Positions 32,101-43,094 of a DNA stretch of 64,000 nucleotides are shown piece after piece; positions within the stretch are counted from its first letter, which is position 1, and every line of letters begins with the position of its first letter. Source of the stretch: Diplodia intermedia (taxonomy: Eukaryota > Ascomycota > Dothideomycetes > Botryosphaeriales > Botryosphaeriaceae); NCBI GenBank assembly GCA_021495925.1, contig JAKEKT010000074.1, positions 1 through 64,000 on the forward strand, read 5' to 3'. Below the pieces are notes generated by a model. The model made no database searches, was not told the DNA's origin, and saw nothing but the letters and a program-made list of their open reading frames with translations. Position numbers and translations under genes: made by a program.

Positions 32101-33496
32101 TCGACGTGGGATCCGACAAAGCTTCGGGCTCAATGCGCCTGTTGGAAACGCCGGGCCAGGGCGGCAAGTACATTGCATTGTCTCACCGCTGGGGCGACAA
32201 GGCCAAGAATTGGTCTTTCTCCACACGGCGATCCAATCTCCACGAACGCATGAGAAGCATCGAGATGGCTGATCTTCCGCCCACCTTCCAGGATGCCGTC
32301 AGGGTAACGAGGGAACTCGGGATCCAGTACCTGTGGATCGACTCGATCTGCATCATCCAAGGGCCTGACGGGGACTGGGACGAGCAGGCGAAGTGCATGG
32401 AAGACGTCTTCAGCTCTGCATACTGCGTGGTGGCCGCGACACGAGCGTCTGGGGCCGCCGATGGCTTCCTGAAGACCCCAACCCCACGCGACTTCGTGGC
32501 CCTTTCTGATGGCTCAGGGAACTGCTTTTACGTCTGTGAAGCAATCGATGACTTCGAAAAGCACGTTTCCGCAGCGGATCTCAATACACGTGGTTGGGTG
32601 TACCAAGAAAGAGCTCTGGCACGGCGAACGATACACTTTACAAAGGAGCAGACATATTGGGAGTGCGGACACGGCATTCGCTGCGAGACACTCACAAAGA
32701 TGGCAAAGTACGTCATCCAAGACCCGCCATGTCTTCGAGAAGCTCACATGCGTACAGCAGCAAAGCAGCACTCTTCGGAGACCCCGATTTCCCCAAGTTC
32801 GCAATGAACCAATCAAAGGGCGGCATCATCATCTTTTTCGAGACCTTCTACAGGCAATATTCAAGACTTGCGCTGTCGGTAAGCACGGACAGACCCGTTG
32901 CCATCGCAGGGCTGGAGATCCGATTGATCCGGGCTCTCGGAGTTCACGGCGGGTTCGGAATCTTCGACAGCCACCGACCTGGGCTCGACAGCTACCTGGG
33001 GCGAAGCCTGCTGTGGACGCGCGGTCCTGGTGTTGAGTCCATGGTCAAGATTGACTTCAGATTGGGGAGCGAAGTGCCTTCATGGTCCTGGATGGCGTAC
33101 GAGGGAGCAATCGACTATCTGGACATTCCCTTCAATGAGGTTGCGTGGGAGAAGGACCAGCTCAAATCCCCCTGGGACCAGAAGCTCTCCCAGCAATCGT
33201 CATGGCACACCGCCGACAGAGGAGCCAAGGCAAAACTTACGGCCCAAGCGCGTGCGTTTTCGGAATCAGCAGATGGCGAAATTGTTTACGACTCAGGAGG
33301 TCGACCAGTCGGTCAAGAGCTGAAGTGCGTCGTGATCGGCAGCTCCAAACTCGAAACCGCAACGGAACAGAAGACGCATTACGTGCTCGTCATCGGGAGG
33401 CGGGGAGGAAACGATTGGGAGCGGGTTGGAGTTGGAATGCTGATGGGGAAGGATATTGCTTTTGCGGATGCCGGCTTGGCTGTTTCGGTTTGCTAG
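29197..33496 (+). CDS. Protein kinase-HET domain fusion protein
   Basis: Six exons: 29197-29245, 29293-29421, 29469-30226, 30280-31509, 31608-32707 and 32758-33496; phases agree throughout, giving 1334 aa. Residues 17-120 are a disordered Ser/Pro-rich part containing a duplicated exon. 140-215 (KKRFLPVDRLNQIL) resembles the helical region preceding many fungal kinases. The kinase spans about 285-580: Gly loop YTGAFSRV, VAIK Lys322, HGDLKPAN Asp441, ADLG Asp468. Residues 723-1334 are a HET module: CKRC/CDIC cysteine pairs, YIALSHRWG (910), LWIDSICIIQ (966), RGWVYQERAL (1050). A kinase signal would be wired directly to a death-type domain. The exon 4-5 intron (98 bp) is what joins the two halves; if it is not spliced, two genes would result. 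Confidence 0.8.
29293..29468 (+). repeat. Duplicated exon-intron unit in the kinase-HET gene
   Basis: A 176-bp unit, 129 bp of exon plus a 47-bp intron, is followed by a diverged second copy starting at 29469. Both exons begin right after a TTTCAAAG acceptor and share STP..AQD.GV, PPVS, HVSDPP and SEH. Introns 1 and 2 are each 47 bp, phase 1, with a GACT(G/A)AC branch-like site. Divergence is moderate. Confidence 0.75.
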
Positions 33497-33828
33497 AGCA
33501 CGGTCTCGCCACTTATTGATTTCGAGTCAGCCTGGAAAGCATGGTCAACTCAACTCCTTGATATGTTTCACAAGAAGGAGAAGAAGAAGACAAGGAGATG
33601 GGCTCGGCACATGGCGGCCGAATCGAACTTAAAAATAGTACCCTTCTCCGATGGTCCGCTGATCTCCTCGTATTCGAGCCATGACGCACGACTTCTCGTG
33701 TTACAGGCATTTCCCCGCCTCGGCACCAGCAAGTAAACAAACAGGATCGTCGCTCTCGAATTTCCATACATAAAGCAGCGCTGCCCGGTCCGTTCCCATC
33801 TTTCCACACCACCAACCAATCTTCCACC
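33497..33828. other. Intergenic promoter region
   Basis: Short spacer before the small secreted-protein gene; contains CATACATAAAG about 60 bp before its start, a weak TATA-like element. Confidence 0.4.
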
Positions 33829-34481
33829 ATGCAGTTCAAGCGCCTCCTCGCCACCACCGCTCTCCTCGGCGCATCGGCCGTGCTGGCACAGACGGCGCCC
33901 GACCCCAACGTCGACGTCTCCGTCTTCGAGCTGCGCGCCTTCTCCAACGAAACCGCCATCAACGACAAGCCCATCGTCGCCAAGAACGGCTTCCTCGCCG
34001 TCGGCACCACCTCCTCGGCCAACTGCACCGGCGACAACGCTGGCTACGACTCGACCACGTACACGCAATTCCTCATCGGCCTGACGACGTACAACCCGGA
34101 CGGCGATTCGCAGACGAGTAAGCAGCCCCTATATCCCTCCCTCCGCGCAACCCCACAACATCCCGTTTCCATGCATGCTAAACCCACCACCACCCCGCAG
34201 TCTTCGTCGGCACCAACGGCCAGAACCTGCAGGTCGCGGAGCCGGGGCGCCCCCCGGCCGAGGACCAGGTGCCGACCGGCTTCCGGCAGATCGTGCACTG
34301 GGACGACAAGCTGCTGCAGTTCCGCGGCGCCGGCTTCCAGGCGTGCCCCCGCGCCAACTCGGACGAGTGGATCGTGTCGGTGCAGCCGGGCGCGCTGCCG
34401 GCGGCGCCCGAGTGCAACATCTTCGATGTGATCATTGTGCCCAAGAATGCGACGACGGCGCCGTCGTGTACGTATGCGTGA
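33829..34481 (+). CDS. Small secreted protein, possibly PhiA-like cell-wall protein
   Basis: Two exons, 33829-34117 and 34201-34481 (83-bp intron, phase 1); 189 aa. MQFKRLLATTALLGASAVLA is a signal peptide. The mature protein has NxT/S sites (SNETA, ANCTG, KNATT), FELRAFSNETAIN, and a C-terminal LLQFRGAGFQACPRAN...WIVSV segment ending in a Cys-rich tail (CNIF, PSCTYA). The alternating strand pattern and the FxACP-type motif recall PhiA-family cell-wall proteins. The likeness is partial and the family call is tentative. No catalytic motif is seen. It may act at the hyphal surface or be secreted. Confidence 0.7.
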
Positions 34482-34865
34482 GAGAGAGAGGGGGGTGGGG
34501 ACGGGAGGAATGGTGGCGGTCTGTGGCATTTTCTGTTTGTGAAGAGAGCGGTGTTTCGGCTTATTACGTATGTATGTACAAACAATATGTTGTGTTGAAA
34601 GCCAGGTCAAGATAGTCAGTCGCATGAAGCACCATCAATTTTTTTAAAGAATTCATTGTCCAGGACTTTGGTTCGCACACGCATACATCACTGTCCACAC
34701 TGACACTTTCGCGGAGACGCTGCTTTGCAGCTCCGTCTACTGGGTCAAGACTTGAGGAAGTTACATATCAGATGGAGAAGAGAGGACCCAGCAACGTCTA
34801 AGTAGTGCAGAAACCAAGTGAAAATGAGTATCTGCGGGCCAAAACCAGGTCGCAAGCAGCGCCAC
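34482..34865. other. Intergenic between convergent genes
   Basis: Begins with a short (GA)n run at the secreted-protein stop, then AT-balanced sequence. No gene seen. Confidence 0.5.
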
Positions 34866-36307
34866 TCAAAGCCTCGGCATGGTAACGGGGAAGCAACGAT
34901 CATTGACGGCCATGGCCAGCGCCGCATAGTCCGAGCCCTCCAAATAATCCACATACACGACATTCGGTATATTCCTGCCGTGGCAATGCGGCAGGACGGC
35001 CAAGAAGAGATCCTTGTTCGCCGAGTACGCCAGCGTGTTGACGGCCCTGGTCGACTCGGAGCCGGTCCACAGAAACTCCCAGCCCGCCGAGTAGGTGAGG
35101 TTGCGCAGCTGCGGGTCGAGCGTCCACGACAGCAGGAAGAGCTTGGGGTCGGACGCGGACTCGAGCGAGTCCAGCTTCAGCAGCTGGTCGCGCGCCATGG
35201 CCGCGCAGTCGTCCGTGTCGGAGCGGCGGCTGCTGAGCTGGATATCCGCGGCGGTGAAGAAGCCCTGGTGCAGGTACCGGCCCAGCGAGATGCCGGCGCC
35301 GGCGTGCTCGACGACGATGAGGACGGCGGCGCGGTCAGGCGCGATGAAGTGCCGCAGCGGCTGTTTGGTGAGGTGCGCGGCCTCGTGCGCCGTGTACACG
35401 GCGAAGCGGTCGTTGACGCGCTGGAACTCTTCGAAGACGCGGTTCCACTCGCCCTGGTCGAGCGGGCGGTAGTTGGTCGCGCCCACGTCCGTGTTGATGG
35501 CGTGCGAGAGGTTGACGATGATGAGCTCCTTGTGGACGGCGGTGAAGCGGTTGATGTCGTCGACGATGCCGCGCAGGCTTTGGCCGCGGTCCCCGATCCA
35601 GAGCGAGTCCAGGTTCGTGGCTTTGTTGTAGTGGCCCGTCCACAGCGTGCCGCCGCCGATGACCGGGCGGATGTCGAGGTAGCGTGATCCATCCAAGAGT
35701 TGTCCGTGGACACTCTGAGACTGGCACTGCAGCATGGGGGCAAGGATGGAGTCCGGATGCTGTGTGAGCACGGAGATGCCGGCGTTGCGGGTGCCCGGGA
35801 TGCAGAGCTGGTGCAGAGGGCGATGTCCCAGCTTCCTCAGGTTCTGATGCATCCAGTCAACAGGTGCACTGTTTGAGGAGAAGTAGCCTTCGCTCCCGGA
35901 TAGAATGAAGCGCACGGTCGCGTCGTGGGCCCAGCCGAGATCGAACTCATCTCCGTTAGGATGCCCGGGAGTTGAGAAGCCGTTGAAGGTCACGCGGATG
36001 GCCGAGGGCGCGTCAGTGACCAGGACCTGGAAGGAGCATGCTCTGGTGCCCTCGAGATGGTACAGCCGGCGTAGCTGCGTTTCCTTCTTGTTGGTAAACC
36101 AACCCTGCTCGAATTGGAGGTAGATCTCGGCGGTTTGACCTTGTCGTCGTTAATAGAAGGTTTGCGGAAACAATCAAACGCCTCACCTGGTCTCAAGACT
36201 TCCGGGATGTTGAGCGCAAAGATTTGATGAGTGTTCATGATATGTGGGTCCAGTCTCCATGTGTACTGGGTCCCATTGATCAGGGTGAAGTAGCCGCCTT
36301 GGCCCAT
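34866..36307 (-). CDS. PI-PLC X-domain-like protein with altered catalytic site
   Basis: Two exons, 36187-36307 and 34866-36139 (47-bp intron, phase 1); 464 aa. The N-terminus (1-90) is a beta-rich module (YFTLINGTQYTWRL) found in fungal members. The X-domain barrel starts near 150 with LHQLCIPGTRNAG, then RYLDIRP (near 197), WTGHYNKATN (His210), VDDINRFTAVHKELIIVNLSH and AVLIVVEHAGAG. In the family the first motif reads PGT/S-His-Asp, where the His is the general base for cleaving phosphatidylinositol. Here it is Arg158-Asn159, each one transition from His and Asp. No signal peptide or membrane anchor was seen. It is either a pseudoenzyme or has altered chemistry. Confidence 0.85.
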
Positions 36308-37865
36308 GATGGCAGTGGAGATCTCTTGAACGATTTTGGGTGACAGTTGGGAATACCTGGACTGCAGCAGTGGTTTCTCCGGGCGAGGATCAAAGCTCGT
36401 CTTATACCCCGCATTGCCGTACGCTCGGAATGCCGGATGGAGATTTCAAATGTTTACCACGAGAAATGCGCTCTCAAGTCCGTCAACTGTGGAGCCATGC
36501 ATGCTAGCGCGCGGGGTAACCCAGAACGTCAGTAAAGTACGGCTCCCGAAATGTAAGTTGCATCAAGATAAGTGCGGGGCCAACCCGGTCTTGTTGTTTC
36601 GGCTTGGTATGGAGTGGTGTCGTGGTAACATCGAAGGAATGTTCACGAAGAAATGCAAATAGACGCGATCGTGAAGGAAAGCATACGAAAGCAGTCTCTA
36701 CATGGAAGCCACTCATTTTCAGTCGAGTAAAAGATTACGGTGGGTGCCCAAAGCCCACAATACGACTAAAATTTGAACCATCACGATCCGTCCCTCTGAT
36801 ATTTAATGGGACCCTGAGAAACCTTATTACCCAACGAGTACACTTAGCCTCCAATCAACATATCAAACCGCCACAACAAGACCACGGTTCTCAACGAGGA
36901 TGACACCATCAAAGACACTCCCTTCGTTATCTCTTCAGCCCTGCCCGTGACACACGCACATGAGCGCAAAGCTCAACAAAACGCTCGGCAGTTGAGAGAT
37001 TCCAACGCGTACCACATGCTTAAGCCCCTCGAAGTAGCCAACAAGCCTCCCATCCCATATACTCCCCGCATTTCCCATCTCTCACCTCAGACAATATGTA
37101 ATCCTCGCCCTCAAGCACTCCCATGCATGCGCAACACTCCCATGTCACCCGGCGACACTTCCCCAACGGACCATCAGCTCGCAAGCATCACTGGCTATAC
37201 AACGCTGCCAACAAGACTAATGGGGGAGCCCAGGATTAATCAATGATGAGACCCAAATGCAAATTGAGATGGGCTGACATAGCACCAATGAGAAGTCCTT
37301 GCGGTTCTAATGCAACTAGTCGCGTATTATAATCTAGAGTTATTTCTAGCACACATACCACCACCATTTTTCAATCGTCAATCGGATGCTTTGCGGGTGC
37401 ATTGCACTAGAATCTTCGGCACAAGGATATCAGACCCTTCAATATCATCACCACGGACCGAAGTTTGCTTCTCAGTAATTTCGGGATTCCAAGAGACTGG
37501 CACAATCATATTTCCAGGACCACGAACTGGTTTATCATGGCTAGATCGTGGACATACTGCTCTTCAGAAACCACGGCAAACGGGGCTCGACGGCTCGTGA
37601 TACATATTCTGACATATTGACATTGGGTTGCGTTTTTGTTAAGATGCAGTCGATCATTCAGAGGAGGACTATGGAGAGCTCTGTGTACTATGTAAAGCGC
37701 GGATCAGAAATCTCCGTAATACAACCAAAATGCCGAGGACGGGCAAAACCGTGTCTGCAGAAGCTCCAACAAACATCCACATCGCCTTCCAGGAACGCAC
37801 CACACCACCAAACCACCAAAACGATCGCTCTCACAATCGCCACCATCCACCCACCCTCCCCCCTC
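36308..37865. other. Intergenic, no gene seen
   Basis: 1.56 kb between the PLC-like gene start and the end of the DHA1 transporter. Frames are short and rich in Pro/Thr/His without motifs. Confidence 0.55.
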
Positions 37866-39926
37866 TCACCCCGCACAATACGTACTCCTCGCCCTCAACC
37901 ACTCCCCCCTCCTCCACAACCCCCACGGCGCCACCACCCCCACCCCCAAACACACCGCGGCCAACATCGTATTCCCCCACCCCAACCCCAACACCCCATA
38001 CATCCGCGGCGCAAACAGCGGAAACCCGAACCCCGCGAGGGTCCGCAAAAACGCCGCCGCGCCCGTCGCCGACGCCGCATACCTTGCATACGCGTCGACG
38101 ACGTACGCCTGCGCGCACTGGAACGCGACGATCAGCCCGCACGCGAAGAGCGCGGCGCCGACGTTGGGGACGAGCCAGTGCGCGTGGAGGGAGGCGGCCC
38201 AGCCGTAGGTGCAGAGGCCGAGGGGGACGAGGAGCGCGCCGCCGGGGAGCATGAGGGGGATGCGGTATTCGGGGCGGCCGGGGCGCGGGGCGTGGGCGCG
38301 GGTGAGGGCGAGGTAGATCTGTGCGGCGGTTAGGGGTGCGGGGGTGCGGGCGGTTGGGGGAGGGGAGGGGGAGACGGACGCGGTCGTTGAGGGGGCTGCA
38401 GATTTGGAGGCCGATGATGAAGCCGAGGCCGAGGGAGAGGTAGTTGAGGGAGGAGGTGGTGAGGGTCATGTTGTATTCGTCTTTGAAGACGAGGGCGAAG
38501 GTGGAGAGTCTGTGGGGGAGGCTTTTGTTTAGCGGGGCGCCGGGGTCGGGGGGGATGGGGAGGGGATGCGTACACGAGATACATGACGCCGTAGAGGTAG
38601 GCGCGGTAGAGGGCCATGACTTGGATGGCGGGCTGCGTGCCGAGCATGATGAACGGGCGGACCAGGTTCTTGCGGAGGATATGGGCGAAGCTGTGGTCGG
38701 GGTTTTGCCATTTGGTGCGGAGGTTTTGGTTGCCGGTGGTGTTGCGCAGCTGCTTTGCTTTCTTTGCGAGGATTGCAGGTGCGTACGTTTCTCGCAGCCA
38801 GATGGTGGCGAGTATCTGGACGATGACATCGGCAATTGATACGGACCAGAAGACCCATCTCTGTGATGTCGTCAGCGTGGTGTGTCTACATGACGGAACA
38901 GGGCCGCTTACCCACGTCGTGTTTTCGGTCACCAAACCACCCACTGAGCAGCGCGAATCAGCATCTGGCAGGGGAAAATGTCTTCACAATGGAACCTGCT
39001 TACCAATAGGCCCCACCGCCGGCCCAATGAATGGTGCAAGGCTGTATACGGCGATGGCCTTTCCTCGTTCCTCGGTTTTCCAACAGTCGCTGAGTACGCC
39101 TCCGCCGAGCTGGGACGAATCAGCGTGTGCAACACACTCAAGCTGCCACTACTGAAGACTCACCGCCTGTGGAGCGCTACCACCCAGTCCGCTCAGGAAT
39201 CTGAATGCCAGCATTTGCTGTTTGGTTTGTGCAAACCCGCAAGCTGTGTTGAACACCAAGTAGAAGAGGTTCGAGGCTTGCAGGATTACGACCCGGCCAA
39301 ATATCTCGGACAGCGGACCGAGGACGAATGGGCCTACGGCATATGCTAGAAGGAAGATGGACATGACGAAGGCCTGCTCAAGCTCAGACTGTATGTCGAA
39401 CTCATCTGCGATAACTTCCAAGGACGGTGCAATCATGGTGGAGGAGACGGGAGAAATGAAGGTGAAGGAGGATACAAGAAGCGTTGCTGTCCACTTCTTG
39501 CCCCTGCTCCAGTTGAGCGGGTTCATCGCATCGTTGTCGTTTTCCCAAGTAACCTTTTGCAGTAAGCCAGAAACACGTGGAGTACTTGGCGAAACTTACG
39601 ATGTCGGGATCGTCTTTGTTCTCCTCATTTCCCGCGGGATTGAGAGCATCGTGTGAGGTACCCCTCCCCTCCTCCACATCATGGTTAGCCATGTGCAAGT
39701 GTTCGGGTAGTAGGATGCTGTCCAGCTCGGATGCAGGGCTTGCAGGTTGCCTGTCGGCGAAAGACCGATATGTTGATACGTCCTCCCACCATCTTTTTTG
39801 CTCACGCTGGCTCATCAATGGGGGAAAGTGCAGACTTGGCAGCCGGTACAATGACGGATGGTCGGTACTTTCCGGGGCAGACGATCTAGCAAAGGGGGAC
39901 CGGACTTTCTCAAGGTAGTATGACAT
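37866..39926 (-). CDS. MFS transporter, DHA1 drug:H+ antiporter type
   Basis: Seven exons: 39600-39926, 39164-39553, 39004-39109, 38912-38943, 38574-38860, 38380-38509 and 37866-38318, in phase; 574 aa from the ATG at 39926 (39815 is an alternative start). After a polar N-terminus comes DPDIVTWENDNDAMNPLNWSRGKKW, then a first membrane segment and LSEIFGRVVILQASN (motif A position). The LGGGVLSDCW and YSLAPFIGPAVGPI stretch is the antiporter motif C region, GPxxGP. RWVFW follows. About 12 membrane segments. Family members export drugs, polyamines or siderophores at the plasma membrane. No substrate-specific gene neighbours. The short exon 4 (32 bp) and the GT-AG set are all needed to keep frame. 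Confidence 0.88.
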
Positions 39927-41503
39927 GACAAGGGGCGCGGGAAAAAGCGGAACAGACAAAAGCGAGTGATTGATGATAGAGAGAGACGGTGATCTGGCAA
40001 GCAAGGAGTCACTGGCATAGCCGTTGACAAAGCATATATGTATTCATGTACCTGAAGCTTTCCCAAAATGCGCAGTGTGTCTCGTGCAAGTGGGCAGACA
40101 CGGGAAGAGTAGGCAGTGAAGGGCAAAAATAGCAGCGTGTACAGCCTCGCGAGCTGCGGCTTGGGATTCGGCCATGGAAGCATGGCAGGCATGGGGAGAC
40201 TCTAGGTAGCATTGGCGGCAGTGCTTGGCCGGAGCGTGGCAATGGATCGGGCCTATCAAAAGCTTGCCAATGACCAAGACCAAGCTTGGTGTTCTTTGCT
40301 TCGATCATCGCCGGGTTGACATCTCGCAGCCCACCTGAGCTGAGCCTTGCGACCTCAAGGCTGACTTTCGCTTCTCCGTTCGGCAGGAGGATAAGCGTTA
40401 CGCGACGCATTTACGAGCGGATGACGACGCTGGACGCACAGGTGCAAGGGCGTCCGGGTTCCGGCACGTGATCGGCAGCCTGATGCCCCTAAATGCTAGT
40501 GGCTTCGCTGCAGGCATATACAGCAAATGCACTACTGGACAAGGGAGGATGGTGTCCGATTGGCTGTACCACGGAGCATGCGAGGGGCGGGATTAATGGT
40601 GGACGGAAGAACGGAATACAGGGGCGCTACCATGGCCGCCCACACGGCGACACAGACTGTGCTGTCCCGCCTCGCGTGCTGCTCATGGCCTTTCCGGGGA
40701 ATCGATACGCGTCATTCGACTGCGGGCAGCTATCTGGGCTGCCGTGTCAGGTGTGCTTTGCAGACGTGTGATTGGACGATGGCTGTGCTGCGCGTGGCTG
40801 TGCACGCCGGGTACCTATCGCACTCAATCGCGTGCCGTCGCACTACCCTTGATGCTGCGGGGCCCCGGAAACTAACTGCAACGGGCAAGCGGGTCGCTGT
40901 TTCACGGTCTAAAGATATCGCGGCTGGAACCACAGCCCCACCGCCCTGGCGACGCTCGCTGGGCCAGATCCATACCAAAAAATCCCAAGATCCAGAGCAA
41001 TTCGAGTCACCACCTGGCGTCAAGGCCACGTAACACTCTTGGACATGTTTAACAATCTCATGCCACTGCCAGCCGTGGAACCTGTCTTGATTGGCATGTG
41101 CCAAGCCATCTAGTCCAGGGCTGATTCCATCTTTAGCAATGATAACTGACCATCCGGCGTGTCCAAGATCTCAGACACAGCCCCCTGCTTCTAGATGCCT
41201 GTTCCGCTGCCACGCCCGCCAGCAAGATGGAAGATGCGGCCGGCAGTCGCGTGCTCTCCTGCTCGAAGCTGGGCATGATCATGGACAGCACGCTGCCCAT
41301 CTCAGATGCGAGAAAAAGGCGGTGCACGACCGAGGACGATATAAGACGGATCGAGGTCGACGGTGAGTCCCTCAATCAGCACCACTCGACACTCGCTCTA
41401 AACGACTGTCACACCGTCTTCAGCAGGACCAAGCACTCACTTCGGCCCGCCGAGCCCCCCATTTCCCGCAATCCTCCACTCTCGTTCATACCAGACAACC
41501 GCA
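39927..41503. other. Intergenic, no gene seen
   Basis: 1.58 kb between divergent genes. A plus-strand frame at 41227-41598 overlaps the glycerate kinase start in another frame and could be part of its leader; no motif supports it. Confidence 0.5.
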
Positions 41504-42910
41504 ATGAAGCAGCTCATCCAATGCCCACCAACCAAGCTCCTCAACCTCCACTCCAGACACACCAAGGCATCGACGACAACGACGCCAACCAGCCATGAGA
41601 CCCCATCCGCAACAGCACCCAACCACCCACGCCTCCCGCTCCCCTCCCCCTCCCCCTCCCAATCCCCACCGCTCTCCCCGTCCCGCCCCACCCCGCTTCG
41701 AATCCTCGTCGCGCCCTCGGGCTTCAAGGAGAGCCTCAGCCCGTCCGAAGTCGCCTCCAGCATCGCGCGGGGCATCCACCGCGCGCTCCCCAGCGCCGCC
41801 GTGCGCGCCGTCCCGCTCGCCGACGGCGGCGAGGGCTTCGCGCGCGCCCTGGTCGCCGCCACTCACGGCTCGCTCCACCACCTCACCGTGACCGGGCCCG
41901 TCGGCGAGCCCGTGCTCGCGCACTACGGCATCCTCGGGGATATTGACGGCGACGATAACGACAACGACAACGAAGACGATGAACGGACGAATCCAACGAC
42001 GAAAACCGCCGTCATCGACATGGCCTCAGCCGCCGGCCTCGCCCTCGTCCCCCTGCACGCGCGCGACCCGACCCGCACCACGACGTACGGCGTGGGGCAG
42101 CTGATCGCGGCAGCCCTCGACGCCGGCGCCGCCCGGATCGTCATCGGGTGCGGAGACTCGGGGACGAGCGACGGCGGCGCGGGGATGCTGCAGGCGCTGG
42201 GGGCGGTGCTGGTGGACGATCGCGGGCGGGCGCTGGGGGCGGCGAGCGGCGGGGGCGCGTTAGCGGCGCTGGCGGACGTCGACGTCGGGGGGTTGGATGC
42301 CCGGCTGCGGGGGGTGCGGATCGAGGCCGCGTGCAACTGGCGCAATGTGCTGTGTGGGCCGCAGGGCGTGGCGAGGGTGTATGGGCCGCAGAAGGGGGCG
42401 ACGGCGGGGCAGGTGGAGGTGTTGGCGGGGGCGTTGGAGGTGTATGCGCGGGTGGTGGGGGAGGAGTTGGGGGTGGATATTGCGGGGGTGCCTGGGGGAG
42501 GGGCGTCGGGGGGGTTGGGGGCGGGGTTGTTGGTGCTCGGGGCGAGGCTGCGGCCGCGGTATGAGGCGGTGATGGAGTATTTCCGGATAGGGGATTTGTT
42601 CGGGGGGGAGGGGGGGTGTCAGTTGGTTGTTACGGCGGAGGGGGGCCTTGATGGACAGACGCCGAGGGGGAAGATCCCTGCCGAGGTGGCGAGTAGGGCG
42701 AAGGCGTTTGGGATTCCGGTGATTGCGTTGGCGGGGACGGTGGGGAGGGATGCCGGGGTCAATTACGAGGCGGGCATTGATGCGTTCACTTCGATTCTGA
42801 GGGGCCCGACGACGCTGGATGAGGCGATTGGCCAGGCTGAAGATTTGCTTGTTGATGCGGCCGAGAGTGCTATGAGGATGGTGATGGTTGGCATGGCGAT
42901 GAGGACCTGA
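41504..42910 (+). CDS. Glycerate kinase (GckA/GarK family)
   Basis: 468 aa, single exon. Core from about residue 66: LRILVAPSGFKESLSPSEVA, VPLADGGEGFARAL, GDSGTSDGGAGMLQALGA, RVYGPQKGA, GGASGGLGAGLLVLGA and the final TAEGGLDGQTPRGKIPAEVA, which together define the family. It phosphorylates glycerate with ATP, feeding glyoxylate/glycerate carbon into glycolysis in the cytosol. The first 65 residues are Pro/Ser/Thr-rich. They may be a disordered or targeting extension, or partly untranslated if an internal start is used. An acidic Asp/Asn insert lies at about 150-165. Coding DNA becomes extremely G-rich from about 42170. All signature loops look intact. Confidence 0.93.
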   Translation: MKQLIQCPPTKLLNLHSRHTKASTTTTPTSHETPSATAPNHPRLPLPSPSPSQSPPLSPSRPTPLRILVAPSGFKESLSPSEVASSIARGIHRALPSAAVRAVPLADGGEGFARALVAATHGSLHHLTVTGPVGEPVLAHYGILGDIDGDDNDNDNEDDERTNPTTKTAVIDMASAAGLALVPLHARDPTRTTTYGVGQLIAAALDAGAARIVIGCGDSGTSDGGAGMLQALGAVLVDDRGRALGAASGGGALAALADVDVGGLDARLRGVRIEAACNWRNVLCGPQGVARVYGPQKGATAGQVEVLAGALEVYARVVGEELGVDIAGVPGGGASGGLGAGLLVLGARLRPRYEAVMEYFRIGDLFGGEGGCQLVVTAEGGLDGQTPRGKIPAEVASRAKAFGIPVIALAGTVGRDAGVNYEAGIDAFTSILRGPTTLDEAIGQAEDLLVDAAESAMRMVMVGMAMRT

Positions 42911-43094
42911 CCTAGACTTGTCGTTTACTGTTTTGCTCTCGAGCGTAATGCGTTCCTGAAGTCGATCTGTTTGTCATCGCTCGCTCACTTTTCGTGTCAC
43001 TAAGATACTTTCTATACATGCCAACTTTTTGAATGGAATGGTAACAATCTGAGCATAGATGAGTCGTGTTGTGTTTCAAGTTGTGATTCCCAGC

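Noticed and set aside
29197..33496. NLR (NACHT/NB-ARC) architecture in the kinase-HET gene
   Set aside because: No P-loop, Walker B or repeat domain was found; only kinase and HET modules are visible.
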